In this document: positions 1 to 9,745 of the stretch, piece by piece
Numbering within the stretch: the first letter of the stretch is position 1
How the letters are laid out: the number at the start of each line of letters is the position of its first letter
Assembly: GCA_012959605.1 (NCBI GenBank)
Contig: DUCU01000020.1
Location: forward strand, 1-39,450
Length of the DNA stretch: 39,450 bases
Source of the DNA: Dehalococcoidia bacterium
Lineage (GTDB): Bacteria > Chloroflexota > Dehalococcoidia > Lucifugimonadales > UBA3495
Direction of reading: 5' to 3'
Position numbers and translations under genes: made by a program
The notes under the pieces: generated by a model
The model's input: the letters and a program-made list of their open reading frames with translations, nothing else
Told to the model about the DNA's origin: nothing
The model's database searches: none

Positions 1-354
1 CTGGGTCAGGCCTTGTACTGTCAGTCCATCGGAAAATGCCCTCCACCGCCGTACTGACACAAAGGAACGAGGCCCGCGCACCCAAATTAATTAGAGACTC
101 CTACCTGTTTCGTAGATGCCCCTTAGAAACAACACTTCCACACTGCCAGGTATTCACCCGGCGGTGCATCAACGCCAAGTCTGTAAATTTTAAGTTGCCA
201 ACAGTCTAATTTCATCTGATTGGACGCTTTCTTAAACTGTTTTTATACTTTAACCAATTTTGGTGCTTATGTCAAATCGCATCTAATCATGGTCCAAACA
301 GGGTAGTCAACGTCCTTGACAACCTCAAAATCCTGGTCAATTTCTAGTTTTATG
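1..354. other. Non-coding stretch at the left edge
   Basis: I recognise no gene, tRNA or terminator here. It lies downstream of the minus-strand glycosyltransferase/DUF2298 gene. The only structure I noticed is a 7-bp inverted repeat, TGTCAGT at 19-25 with ACTGACA at 53-59. Positions 185-260 are AT-rich. It may contain the end of a transcript or a promoter for a gene left of the window, but nothing decisive is visible. Confidence 0.5.
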
Positions 355-3300
355 TTAGTTCCAATTCGATTCATAGATGGCCGTTCCTTGGTTCTCAAAC
401 ACTTTGCGTCCCAGGTTTTCAAACTTCTGCAGACCGGCGCCCGGATAAGTAATCCGCTCCAGGTCACCCACCACAACGTATTTCACGTTGTATTGTTTGA
501 GCAGTAGAACGGCGCGTTTCTCATCAGAGGTTTCGTACATCTCGCGGACGTCCTCAACGCGGTCTTGGACAGCAAATGCGTAATCCGTTCGCTGCTGTAT
601 CTGGTGCCAAGGCCAGCCAATCACCGTGGGTAATCCAGTGTAGTTGGCAAAACGTGCTCCCCACCGGTACTGGCTCAGATGGGCTTCCAGAATAACTGGA
701 GAGCCCTGTACATTGTCCTGAATCCACTCGATGGCTTCCTGGTCCCATTTCAGCTCAAACGGCTGATCCTGCTCCCAGTGTACCGCCCCAGCCATGTATG
801 CCGTGCCGTCCAGCGTTGATGGCCCGTCGGTAAATCGGTCAGACACTCTGGCCCTGCTCCCCAACGCTGTGTAGATCAAGCTGGAAGCGATCAGCACCAC
901 CAGCACGGCCAACCAGACGCCGGAACGCCAGTTCAATTTGCACTGTAGGAAACCTGACTCCCCCAGGTGCCAGAGCATGTAGGCCGAGACCACACTGAGC
1001 AGCACCCAGATCTCAAGATAGTACTTGAAGAAGGTGTTCATCCGGCCAATATCACCTTCAACTCGGACCAAATCCACTCCGATGCCAATCAATAACGCCA
1101 ATACCAGAAGGACCAACGGCACCACTGCGAAGGTACGTTCATCTTCCGATTCTTCATTAGTGAATGTCTTCCAGGCGGCTATAACGGCCAGCGTCACAAA
1201 GACTATCAGCAAGGCGACATTCCAGAATCCTGCGGCCGCGAAGAATACGGCTACCAAAGCACCAACGGGAAACATGACCCGCAGCCATTTGAATCCCGCC
1301 ACTGGCGCATCAAGTTCTTGGCGTCTGAGACTACGCAGTAGGTTTCTGAATATGTCCCGCGCTTGGTGTAACAAGGACGTAGCAATGACGAATAAGAAGA
1401 GGCCATGGATGCCCAGGAAGCGGTCCACCGGAGTGCGCCACTTTGAGACATCCAACCCACTATTGAACGTCTCATAAGTCTGATGGAATGGCAGGAACGC
1501 CAAAATGCTCAGTCCCACAACTCCAATCGCCAGCGCCGCCAACAAAGCTGACTTTTCGGTGAAAGTGCCTCGGGAAAAGTACACCCCCAAGGTCAATAAT
1601 CCAACGGTGAGAATCAGATACGAAGGGAAGTCCCAACTGTTCACCACCCAAAGCGACCCCAGACCCAAGGCCAGTGCAGCGGCAGACACGATGGTCCACA
1701 ACCAACCGCCGTCCCGCAATCCTATGACTAGGTTCAGACCTAGACCAATCACCAGTAGAGTGAACGGAATCACCATCATGTGGGCGTGCAAATCGGCAAA
1801 CAAGAAGGTGAAAAACGGAAATTCTGTTATGTGGAACGAGATATCAGAGTACCCCGGCAATCTTTCTGGCACCCAGAACGCCAAGGGGTTGGGGTCGATA
1901 TTCTCCAAGTTGGGCAGCATACGACTACTGCGCCAGAAATCGAACGCTGGGAAGGGTGTGCTATCAAAGACTCTATGCCAAGAGTTCTGGACCAGTTGTA
2001 CCAGACCATCCAAGTTACCGACCACCGCTGTGAACAACCCTGCGATCAATCCAGCGCCCACTGGACTCCAAACCCACTGCCGCCACTGAGCACGGGCGGC
2101 GCCGTGGGCTAACTCCGGTAATGAACCGATGCCCGGCAGTGCGATTGGATGGCCAACAATGGGACGGTTGGCTCGACGCTGCCGCACGCCCTCAGTCAGG
2201 TTGTAGGCCAGCGTGTAAGACCCGGTTACGGTCAAGGCAAAGAACAATGGCACCGCCAGGTTGAACGCTGTTGCTGGCAGGATGCCGGTAACCCGAATAA
2301 CACTGGAGATCACGAAATAACCCCAGTAGTAGTAATTCAGGTAACCGCCGGCGAACCACGGGTCAAAAGGTGGCAAAGTGGTGGATCGTACCACGGCGGA
2401 CAGGTACGCTAGCTCCATGGGCTTCTCGCCGCCACGGAAGGGGTGCCACAGGTCCGGATTGGCATGGCGCAACAAGACAAACGCCAGAAACGCCAACAAG
2501 AACAATGTCTCGCCAAAGACCAGCAACCGCCAGTGTTCTTTAAGGAAGTCTGTTATCTCTCGCCATCGGAAGGCCAGGGTGGTCAAAGATAATCCGGCAA
2601 CGACGCCGAGGCCCAGGTAAACGGCGTAACGGGAGTAGTCCATCCATCCCAGCGACACTGCCAACCAGGCCACGTAGCTGACCGCCAGCAATCCAAATAT
2701 GCGGGCTAAGATTATGCCTCGGTCTGGCAAGGGCCGGAAGATGAACATGGTTATCGGCAACGCCAGAAGGTAGATGATCTCCACCACCAGAATCCAGGCG
2801 AGTACCGGCAGTTTGTTGGTCCAGCCGTCACGATCCACTATGTCGGAGAAAGTGCCCCCTTTCTGCTGTGAGGTCAGGTCATCCGGCAATAACATGAGCC
2901 CGACTTCTCGGCCACTAAGTTGGGGAATGGACTTCAGCCGAATCCCAATGACGTCTTCAACCAAATGCCCAGTGTTTTTGAACAGCAACACGGTGGGATG
3001 GTCGTAGCCAACTACGTTGTCGTCGGCGTAACCAAGATTGAAGTTGATGGCCGACGTCTCTGACGGGTTCAGGGGTTCGGGATGGGGCAGTCCAGCCCGG
3101 GATATTGCATCATCGCGGAATGACACGCCGAGGAGCTCAGGGTAATTTGTGAAAGTCCGGTCCAGTTCGTAGCCTAGACTGCCGTCGAAAAGGTTTTGGT
3201 AGTAGTTGTTGCTAAAGGGGAACCGGTCCGGGTCTCGGGCAGCGCTGGCGTAGGGACGGCTGCTGTAGAACACCACATATTTGGACGCCGCCAGTTTCTC

Positions 3301-4845
3301 AGACAGAGTGTCCATCTTCTCGATGGTGTCGTTTTCGTACACCGGGAACTGCCACAGGTCATAGCTGTACAGATTCGGTACAAACTCGTCCCAGTGATTA
3401 TCACTGACGATTGCCGTGCCGTTGGGAACGTTGTCGTTAATCCATTCAGACGCTGTGACGGCTGGATGGTCTTTGGCGTAGACCTGCTGGAAAGCCAGGG
3501 CGTAGAAAGCGGTGGCACCCACCACAAATGCCACCACGCCCACGGCGATACGCGGCATGAATCGAGCGAAGTCGGATATTTTCCAGACCAAGTGCATATC
3601 CAGTGGTCGGTAGGCAGTAACCATCCAGAGCAGCATCCGGGAGCCCATGATAATCATCACTGGCATCAACGGGAAGACGTACCGCAGAAAGTGGACTTCA
3701 AAAGTCTCTAAAAATACAAATCCCGGCACGACCCAGGCAAGCACAAACAAATCGGCGCGTCTGGTCCCAGTTCTGAACGCAGCTATTGCAGCGGTAAACG
3801 GAATCGACGCCCAGGCGACCACGCCCAATGGTATTCCCAAGCCCCAAACGGTCGATTGTTTGATCTGATAGATAAATGAAGGGGTGTCGATGTACTGGAT
3901 GGTGAACGGCCACATACCGGCATTGCGGGCCATCCTGGTCTGAGTGCCCAGATCACCCAAAAACGCGCCGGCGTCCAGGAGTACGTAGGGTGAGGTCAGG
4001 AAGAATATCCCGGCAGCAATTCCGCCGGCCAGTAAGGCGTGCATGAATATACGCTGCACTAGTTCCGGTGTGATATCTGACCAATAGCCGTCAACCTCAT
4101 CCAGTACCCGGTACCAATAGACTAGGAACATGGGCGCTAAGATGGGCAAAAGGCTCACTTTGGGAGCGATGGCTAGACCCAGCGTTAGACCCAAAATCGC
4201 TGAGTATTTGAGGTCCTTGCGTTCTACCATCCGCCACATGGCCCAGAAACTGAGCAGAGTGAAGAACACTGAGAACGTCTCTGGTCTGAAGAAATGGCTG
4301 TTTTGGATGTGGATCACCGACAGCGCAGTGAGTCCCGCCGCGAGTAGCCCCACGCCGTTGCCGTAGAATTTTCGACCCAGGATAAAGACCATGGCAACTG
4401 ACCCAACATCCGCCAGCGCTGCCAGTGGCCGTCCCACATAGCGCATATCCAGCGAGTTCATATCGGTGAACAGTTCCACAATGGAACGGAAAAAAACCAA
4501 CACATAGATCAGGATGCTACCCAGCGGGAACCAGTGGGGGTTCAACGGGCTACGGTCTTTGTCCAGTAGGGTGCCGATACCGGGTATTCCTGGCTCTGCG
4601 TCCGGTTCGGCCAAGACATAGCCGCATTGTGAAGCGTTTGGTGCATCTGTCAGCAAGTCATACATGCATCCGGAGCGCATGTAAATGTCACGCTCGTCTG
4701 GGTGAAACGCAAATCCCTGGTCCCAGTTGATGCCGTTCAGCCGCAGCCCAAGCGCCACCACCAAAATCAGCAGCAACACATAGAAAGTCCAGGAGACTCT
4801 TCCGCTCAAGCTGAGTAAATGTTGAGACCTAAACGCCAATGACAA
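355..4845 (-). CDS. PMT-like glycosyltransferase fused to DUF2298 (Chlor_Arch_YYY) membrane protein
   Basis: A very large polytopic membrane protein of about 1496 residues. The N-terminal part (roughly 20-560) looks like a GT-C, PMT/ArnT-type lipid-linked sugar transferase. After the first membrane helix it has HPDERD with D50-E51, the acidic pair typical of the first extracytoplasmic loop. The C-terminal part (about 690-1496) is a DUF2298/TIGR03662 domain, recognisable by LPDRG, the NYYYWGY stretch and TEFPFFTFLFADLHAH. It ends in a soluble region resembling the tail of the protein at 35676-38099. Substrate is unknown; a role in cell-surface glycan or glycoprotein assembly is inferred. No ATG precedes the first helix, so the start is TTG: either 4845 or 4839, the latter 6 nt after an AAGGA ribosome-binding site. 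The start region lies within a 12-bp hairpin. A terminator for gap lies just upstream, so it is probably transcribed separately. Confidence 0.88.
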   Translation of the reverse strand: MSLAFRSQHLLSLSGRVSWTFYVLLLILVVALGLRLNGINWDQGFAFHPDERDIYMRSGCMYDLLTDAPNASQCGYVLAEPDAEPGIPGIGTLLDKDRSPLNPHWFPLGSILIYVLVFFRSIVELFTDMNSLDMRYVGRPLAALADVGSVAMVFILGRKFYGNGVGLLAAGLTALSVIHIQNSHFFRPETFSVFFTLLSFWAMWRMVERKDLKYSAILGLTLGLAIAPKVSLLPILAPMFLVYWYRVLDEVDGYWSDITPELVQRIFMHALLAGGIAAGIFFLTSPYVLLDAGAFLGDLGTQTRMARNAGMWPFTIQYIDTPSFIYQIKQSTVWGLGIPLGVVAWASIPFTAAIAAFRTGTRRADLFVLAWVVPGFVFLETFEVHFLRYVFPLMPVMIIMGSRMLLWMVTAYRPLDMHLVWKISDFARFMPRIAVGVVAFVVGATAFYALAFQQVYAKDHPAVTASEWINDNVPNGTAIVSDNHWDEFVPNLYSYDLWQFPVYENDTIEKMDTLSEKLAASKYVVFYSSRPYASAARDPDRFPFSNNYYQNLFDGSLGYELDRTFTNYPELLGVSFRDDAISRAGLPHPEPLNPSETSAINFNLGYADDNVVGYDHPTVLLFKNTGHLVEDVIGIRLKSIPQLSGREVGLMLLPDDLTSQQKGGTFSDIVDRDGWTNKLPVLAWILVVEIIYLLALPITMFIFRPLPDRGIILARIFGLLAVSYVAWLAVSLGWMDYSRYAVYLGLGVVAGLSLTTLAFRWREITDFLKEHWRLLVFGETLFLLAFLAFVLLRHANPDLWHPFRGGEKPMELAYLSAVVRSTTLPPFDPWFAGGYLNYYYWGYFVISSVIRVTGILPATAFNLAVPLFFALTVTGSYTLAYNLTEGVRQRRANRPIVGHPIALPGIGSLPELAHGAARAQWRQWVWSPVGAGLIAGLFTAVVGNLDGLVQLVQNSWHRVFDSTPFPAFDFWRSSRMLPNLENIDPNPLAFWVPERLPGYSDISFHITEFPFFTFLFADLHAHMMVIPFTLLVIGLGLNLVIGLRDGGWLWTIVSAAALALGLGSLWVVNSWDFPSYLILTVGLLTLGVYFSRGTFTEKSALLAALAIGVVGLSILAFLPFHQTYETFNSGLDVSKWRTPVDRFLGIHGLFLFVIATSLLHQARDIFRNLLRSLRRQELDAPVAGFKWLRVMFPVGALVAVFFAAAGFWNVALLIVFVTLAVIAAWKTFTNEESEDERTFAVVPLVLLVLALLIGIGVDLVRVEGDIGRMNTFFKYYLEIWVLLSVVSAYMLWHLGESGFLQCKLNWRSGVWLAVLVVLIASSLIYTALGSRARVSDRFTDGPSTLDGTAYMAGAVHWEQDQPFELKWDQEAIEWIQDNVQGSPVILEAHLSQYRWGARFANYTGLPTVIGWPWHQIQQRTDYAFAVQDRVEDVREMYETSDEKRAVLLLKQYNVKYVVVGDLERITYPGAGLQKFENLGRKVFENQGTAIYESNWN

Positions 4846-4865
4846 TCCTTAAAATTGGCGTTTAG
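4829..4865 (-). promoter_or_regulatory. 12-bp perfect hairpin enclosing the ribosome-binding site and TTG start
   Basis: CTAAACGCCAAT at 4829-4840 and ATTGGCGTTTAG at 4854-4865 are perfect inverted complements around a 13-nt spacer. On the minus strand that spacer holds the AAGGA ribosome-binding site and the TTG codon at 4845; the alternative TTG at 4839 falls in the stem. Such a structure could control translation, or the palindrome could be a protein-binding operator. Confidence 0.6.
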
Positions 4866-4939
4866 CCAAATTATTCCAAAATTAGATTATGATGAACAAT
4901 GTTAAACATTATATTTCGATTGCGGTCCGATTTGGGTAT

Positions 4940-4982
4940 AAAAAAGCCCCCGTCCCCAAGTAAATTGAGAGCGAGGGCTTTT
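4940..4982 (-). terminator. Rho-independent terminator of gap
   Basis: Read on the minus strand, a long stem begins with AAAAGCCC pairing to GGGCTTTT. It continues through GC and G-U pairs with one mismatch, closes on a loop of about 9 nt, and ends in a run of six T. It lies about 58 nt past the gap stop codon. Confidence 0.8.
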
Positions 4983-5039
4983 CTAAAATCTGTTAGAGCT
5001 TCTAGAAGCCACGTTTGAGTTTACGGACGCGCTGTGAAC

Positions 5040-6056
<1,017 letters not shown>

Positions 6057-6256
6057 CTACCTCCGGAGATTTCCCTGATTTTTGGTTCGACGCAAAACGT
6101 CAATTATCTGTATGTTATGTCCATTAGCTACAAAATGCCGGGTTCATGATAACTGCTGGAGAGTGGGTTGGAAAGAGATTTTAGACCCCTTTCGCGCACA
6201 TACTCCAGAAGACCAACTCAGCCTTTGTACAAGTCTACTTTCGCAGTTCCAAATCT

Positions 6257-7576
6257 TTAGGAAGCACCCAGATAATCGAAAGCTGTTTGCCCGGCGTATA
6301 CTGCCTTGTCGCCAAGCTCCGATTCGATGCGTAGTAGCCGGTTGTACTTGGCCACCCGCTCCGAGCGGGCCGGAGCGCCGGTCTTGATCTGGCGTACATC
6401 CCAGGCCACTGCCAGGTCGGCAATGGTGGTGTCTTCTGTCTCGCCAGACCGGTGACTCATCACTGCGCCCCATCCAGCGCCACGGGCCATCTTCAACGCC
6501 GAAAGAGTCTCAGACAACGACCCTATTTGGTTGGGTTTAAGCAAGATGGCATTGCTGGATTTCTGAGCGATGCTTTTCTCGATACGCTTGATGTTGGTAA
6601 CCAGCAGGTCGTCGCCCAATATCTGAACATTGCTGCCGATCAAGGCATACAGGCCGGTCCAGCCAGCCCAGTCGTCTTCTGAAAGACCGTCTTCAATGGA
6701 TATGATGGGGTATTCGCTGGCCCACTCTTGGTACAGCTGCACCATCTCATCAGCCGTCAGGCTCCTGCCTTCCCGTTCCAACTCGTACAGACTGCTACTC
6801 TCCTGATACAGCTCAGATGCAGCAACGTCCAAAGCAATGTGAATCTCTTTGCCCGGGGTGTAGCCAGCCTTCTCAACAGCTTTTAAGACCATCTCCAAAG
6901 CATCGCGGTTGGAAGGCAGACTGGGGGCGAAACCGCCCTCGTCGCCAACGTTGGTGTTGTGTCCGGCGCTGCTTAATAATGTCTTGAGGGCCTGGTAAAT
7001 CTCTGCGCCGGCTCGCAGGCCGTCAGAGAAGCTATTCACTCCCACCGGCATGACCATGAATTCTTGGATGTCTGCAGAGTTTGAGGCGTGCTTGCCGCCG
7101 TTCAGTATGTTGAACATGGGCACAGGCAAGCTCACCGGCCCACCAGCGGACAGGTACTGCCACAACGACCCGGTGGGGTTGGCAACGGCCGCGCCAGCCT
7201 TGGCCACTGCCAGAGAAACTGCCAGCACAGCGTTGGCACCGAGTTTGCTTTTGTCATCGGTGCCATCTAGTTCATTCATTCCAGCGTCGATGGCTTCTTG
7301 GTTCATCGGAGAACGGCCAATCAACCAGGGGCCAATCACGTTATCCACGTTGGCCACGGCTTTCAGAACACCCTTGCCGTCAAAGCGGTTGGGGTCTTGG
7401 TCCCGCAACTCCAACGCCTCGTAACTGCCGGTGCTGGCACCGGACGGGACGATTGCGTGGACAGCAAGACCGGTTGAAAGGATGATCTCGGCTTCTACTG
7501 TGGGATTGCCTCGTGAGTCTAGGGCCTCACGGCCACAAACAGAAGTGATGGTCACGCCGTTGCTAGCGCTGCTCAT
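6257..7576 (-). CDS. eno: Enolase (phosphopyruvate hydratase)
   Basis: Converts 2-phosphoglycerate to phosphoenolpyruvate in cytoplasmic glycolysis. The 439 residues include the flexible GASTG loop (46-50), catalytic Glu213 in GDEGGFAP, metal ligands Asp250, Glu295 and Asp322, catalytic Lys347 in LLKPNQIG, and the SHRSGET motif around His375. The C-terminal [15 protein letters not shown] is also standard. It starts with ATG at 7576, 54 nt after the TIGR00725 gene, so both probably share the promoter near 8184. Nothing in the active site is unusual. Confidence 0.97.
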   Translation of the reverse strand: MSSASNGVTITSVCGREALDSRGNPTVEAEIILSTGLAVHAIVPSGASTGSYEALELRDQDPNRFDGKGVLKAVANVDNVIGPWLIGRSPMNQEAIDAGMNELDGTDDKSKLGANAVLAVSLAVAKAGAAVANPTGSLWQYLSAGGPVSLPVPMFNILNGGKHASNSADIQEFMVMPVGVNSFSDGLRAGAEIYQALKTLLSSAGHNTNVGDEGGFAPSLPSNRDALEMVLKAVEKAGYTPGKEIHIALDVAASELYQESSSLYELEREGRSLTADEMVQLYQEWASEYPIISIEDGLSEDDWAGWTGLYALIGSNVQILGDDLLVTNIKRIEKSIAQKSSNAILLKPNQIGSLSETLSALKMARGAGWGAVMSHRSGETEDTTIADLAVAWDVRQIKTGAPARSERVAKYNRLLRIESELGDKAVYAGQTAFDYLGAS

Positions 7577-7630
7577 AAATACCTTTTTAGAGAGATTTGC
7601 CCAAAAGTTTATCGGTGTTTTGCGGGTGAT

Positions 7631-8122
7631 TTAATGGTGGTGTCCTGTTGCCACGGCGGCCAGGGCCTTGTCAACCGCGTCTGAAGGAGACTCTGCCTGG
7701 ATGATAGAGCCGGTGATGTCTACGCCATCACCGTTGGCGGTCAGAGGCCAGGTTTTAAGACCGATGACAGGGATGCCGTCGCTGAGGGCGTGGGCTATTT
7801 CAGAAAGGGTACCAAACGCCCCGCCAACGGCAATGACCGCCTGGCCGGTGTGCACCACAATCACGTTCCGAGAGTAACCCATGCTGGTCACGATGGGAAT
7901 GTCCACATAGCTGTTGGCTTCGGCGGCCGCTCGACCGGGCAAGATGCCAATGGTCGTGCCGCCCTCGGACTTGGCGCCGCGGCAGACAGCTTCCATGATT
8001 CCGCTGAGGCCACCGCAGACGACCATGATGTCTCGTCTGGCCAGTTCGCGTCCAACTTCTTCCGCCAATTCTACGTGCTCTCGGGTCGCGGGATTACTAC
8101 TGCCTATCACTGAAATTATCAT
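7631..8122 (-). CDS. TIGR00725 family Rossmann-fold (LOG/DprA-like) protein
   Basis: A 163-residue single-domain protein of the SLOG superfamily, which includes LOG phosphoribohydrolases and molybdenum-cofactor carrier-like proteins. Visible motifs are an N-terminal IGSSNP strand-loop, CGGLSGIMEAVCRGA, GTTIGILPG and the PGGxGT-like segment VGGAFGTLSEIAHAL near residue 105. The biochemical function is not established; nucleotide binding is expected from the fold. It is the first gene of the group running into eno and gap, and a TATAAT element lies about 60 nt upstream. The C-terminus ends in three histidines. Confidence 0.85.
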   Translation of the reverse strand: MIISVIGSSNPATREHVELAEEVGRELARRDIMVVCGGLSGIMEAVCRGAKSEGGTTIGILPGRAAAEANSYVDIPIVTSMGYSRNVIVVHTGQAVIAVGGAFGTLSEIAHALSDGIPVIGLKTWPLTANGDGVDITGSIIQAESPSDAVDKALAAVATGHHH

Positions 8123-8183
8123 CGTTAATCAGCCTTAAATAAGGAAAAATATGCTGGGAGAGTGGTCGGTTTTAAGGGCGCCA

Positions 8184-8192
8184 ATTATATCA
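8184..8192 (-). promoter_or_regulatory. Candidate extended -10 promoter for TIGR00725-eno
   Basis: The minus strand reads TGATATAAT, a perfect -10 hexamer with an upstream TG. No good -35 hexamer is seen at 17 nt. It lies between the end of nuoN and the TIGR00725 start codon, which suits transcription of the glycolytic group. Confidence 0.5.
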
Positions 8193-8210
8193 GAACACTC
8201 GTTTCGCCAG

Positions 8211-8239
8211 TCGTTGCCAGAATCTAAGATTGGCAACGA
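8211..8239 (-). other. Hairpin directly after the nuoN stop codon
   Basis: TCGTTGCCA (8211-8219) and TGGCAACGA (8231-8239) form a perfect 9-bp stem with an 11-nt loop. On the minus strand it begins immediately after the nuoN stop codon. No T-run follows, so it may stabilise or process the 3' end of the nuo transcript rather than be a classic terminator. Confidence 0.5.
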
Positions 8240-9739
8240 TTAAGGCATCAACGCGCGGCTAGCTGCTTCGATGGCGTCAATCAGCGGCTTGGGGTAGACA
8301 CCCAGCCAGATCATGGCGGCTGCGCCGGACGCCAACACTGTTATCAGCGACCAGGACGGTCGCTCGGCGAGCATCGGGTTTTCTTCCAGCCAATCGCCGC
8401 CGTTATCACCGGTCGGTGTGGGTTCGATATAGATCTGTCGTAGCACGTTTAGGTAGTAGTAGAGTCCAATCAAGCTGCTGAATATTGCTACGCCCGCCAG
8501 CCAAAGGAATCCCTCATTAGCAACAGCGGTGAAGAGATAGAACTTCATGGTAAACCCGGCGAATATGGGTAGTCCCGCCAGGGAAAATAGACCCATGCCC
8601 AAGCAAGCAGCCAAGAACGGTTGATGGTCGGCTAACCCGCCAAGGTCGGTGATCTCTTCTTTGCCGGTCATGTTGAAGAACGAGATCAATGCGGCGAAGA
8701 CCACCAGGTTGGTGATGGAATAACCCACCAGATAGAACATGACTCCATTGGAGGGCAGGTCAGAAGTTGCCGAAAGCACTGTTATCCCAGCCAAGAGGAA
8801 CCCGGCATGGCCGATGCTGGAATACGCCAAAAGACGTTTCAAATTCTTTTGTGCCAATGCCACCAGGTTACCCACCAGCATTGTAACCGTGGCCAGAACC
8901 GCAAAAACCAACTGCCATTGTTCCCAACGTTCTGCTGCTGGGACAAATCCTTCCAAGACAAACCGCAGTATCAACGCAAAAGCTGCCGCTTTGGACCCAA
9001 TGGCCAAATAGGCAGTAACCGGGTAGGGTGCACCTTCATAAACGTCTGGGGCCCACATGTGGAAAGGCACGGCAGATATCTTGAACATCAGGCCGACCAA
9101 TATCAGGCCAACCCCGACCCATAGCGCCGGACTAACGTTGGTAGCTTGAGCTAAACCGATGGCAATATCGTCGAACTTGGTCACGCCCAACGTGCTGTAG
9201 ACCATGCTCACTCCGTAGAGGAGGATGGCCGACGACACTGCGCCGACGATGATGTATTTCAGCGCGCTTTCGTTAGACTTATCACTGTCCTTGGCGTAGG
9301 CCGCTAGGACGTAGAGGCTGAAGGTCAACAACTCTAATGCGATGTAGGCCGTCAGAAGTTCCCTGGATTGGGCCATCACGTTCATGCCCAAAATCGAGAA
9401 CAGCAGCAGCCCATAGAACTCGCCTTGATGCTTGAGTCGGGTTTCCACAAAGTCCATAGACATTAGAATGATGGCGATTCCCATTCCTAGGAAGAAGACC
9501 TTAAAGAATAGGGCGAACGCGTCAACAGCAAGCAGGCCGTTATAAAGGGACTCTTCTTCGTCCCAGAGCATAACCAGCGATACTACGACCAATGCAATTA
9601 GACCGAATATGGAGACAAACGCCAATAGTCGCTTCTTGCCTTCGGGCAGGAAAAGATCCAAGGCAAAGACCAAGAACGCCAAGCCCGTCAGAGCGAACTC
9701 AGGTGTAAGTAGTTCTAGGTTGTCGGAAAGAGGACTCAC
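8240..9739 (-). CDS. nuoN: NADH-quinone oxidoreductase subunit N
   Basis: An antiporter-like proton-pumping subunit of the complex I membrane arm, 499 residues with about 14 predicted helices. The conserved FKISAVPFHMWAPDVYEGAP segment carries the central channel lysine; the LLAYSSIGHAGF motif and the C-terminal LAGLPIFAGF are also typical. The start is GTG at 9739, 6 nt after the nuoM stop, indicating tight translational coupling. It is the last gene of the operon. Confidence 0.95.
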   Translation of the reverse strand: MSPLSDNLELLTPEFALTGLAFLVFALDLFLPEGKKRLLAFVSIFGLIALVVVSLVMLWDEEESLYNGLLAVDAFALFFKVFFLGMGIAIILMSMDFVETRLKHQGEFYGLLLFSILGMNVMAQSRELLTAYIALELLTFSLYVLAAYAKDSDKSNESALKYIIVGAVSSAILLYGVSMVYSTLGVTKFDDIAIGLAQATNVSPALWVGVGLILVGLMFKISAVPFHMWAPDVYEGAPYPVTAYLAIGSKAAAFALILRFVLEGFVPAAERWEQWQLVFAVLATVTMLVGNLVALAQKNLKRLLAYSSIGHAGFLLAGITVLSATSDLPSNGVMFYLVGYSITNLVVFAALISFFNMTGKEEITDLGGLADHQPFLAACLGMGLFSLAGLPIFAGFTMKFYLFTAVANEGFLWLAGVAIFSSLIGLYYYLNVLRQIYIEPTPTGDNGGDWLEENPMLAERPSWSLITVLASGAAAMIWLGVYPKPLIDAIEAASRALMP

Positions 9740-9745
9740 TACAGC

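Noticed and set aside
1025-2112. Several open frames of 100-190 codons on the plus strand
   Set aside because: They lie antisense within the glycosyltransferase/DUF2298 gene, have no recognisable domains and biased composition typical of shadow frames.
4998-5009. Palindrome GCTTCTAGAAGC after gap
   Set aside because: A short 12-nt palindrome with no spacer; it cannot form a stable hairpin and may be chance. The real terminator is at 4940-4982.
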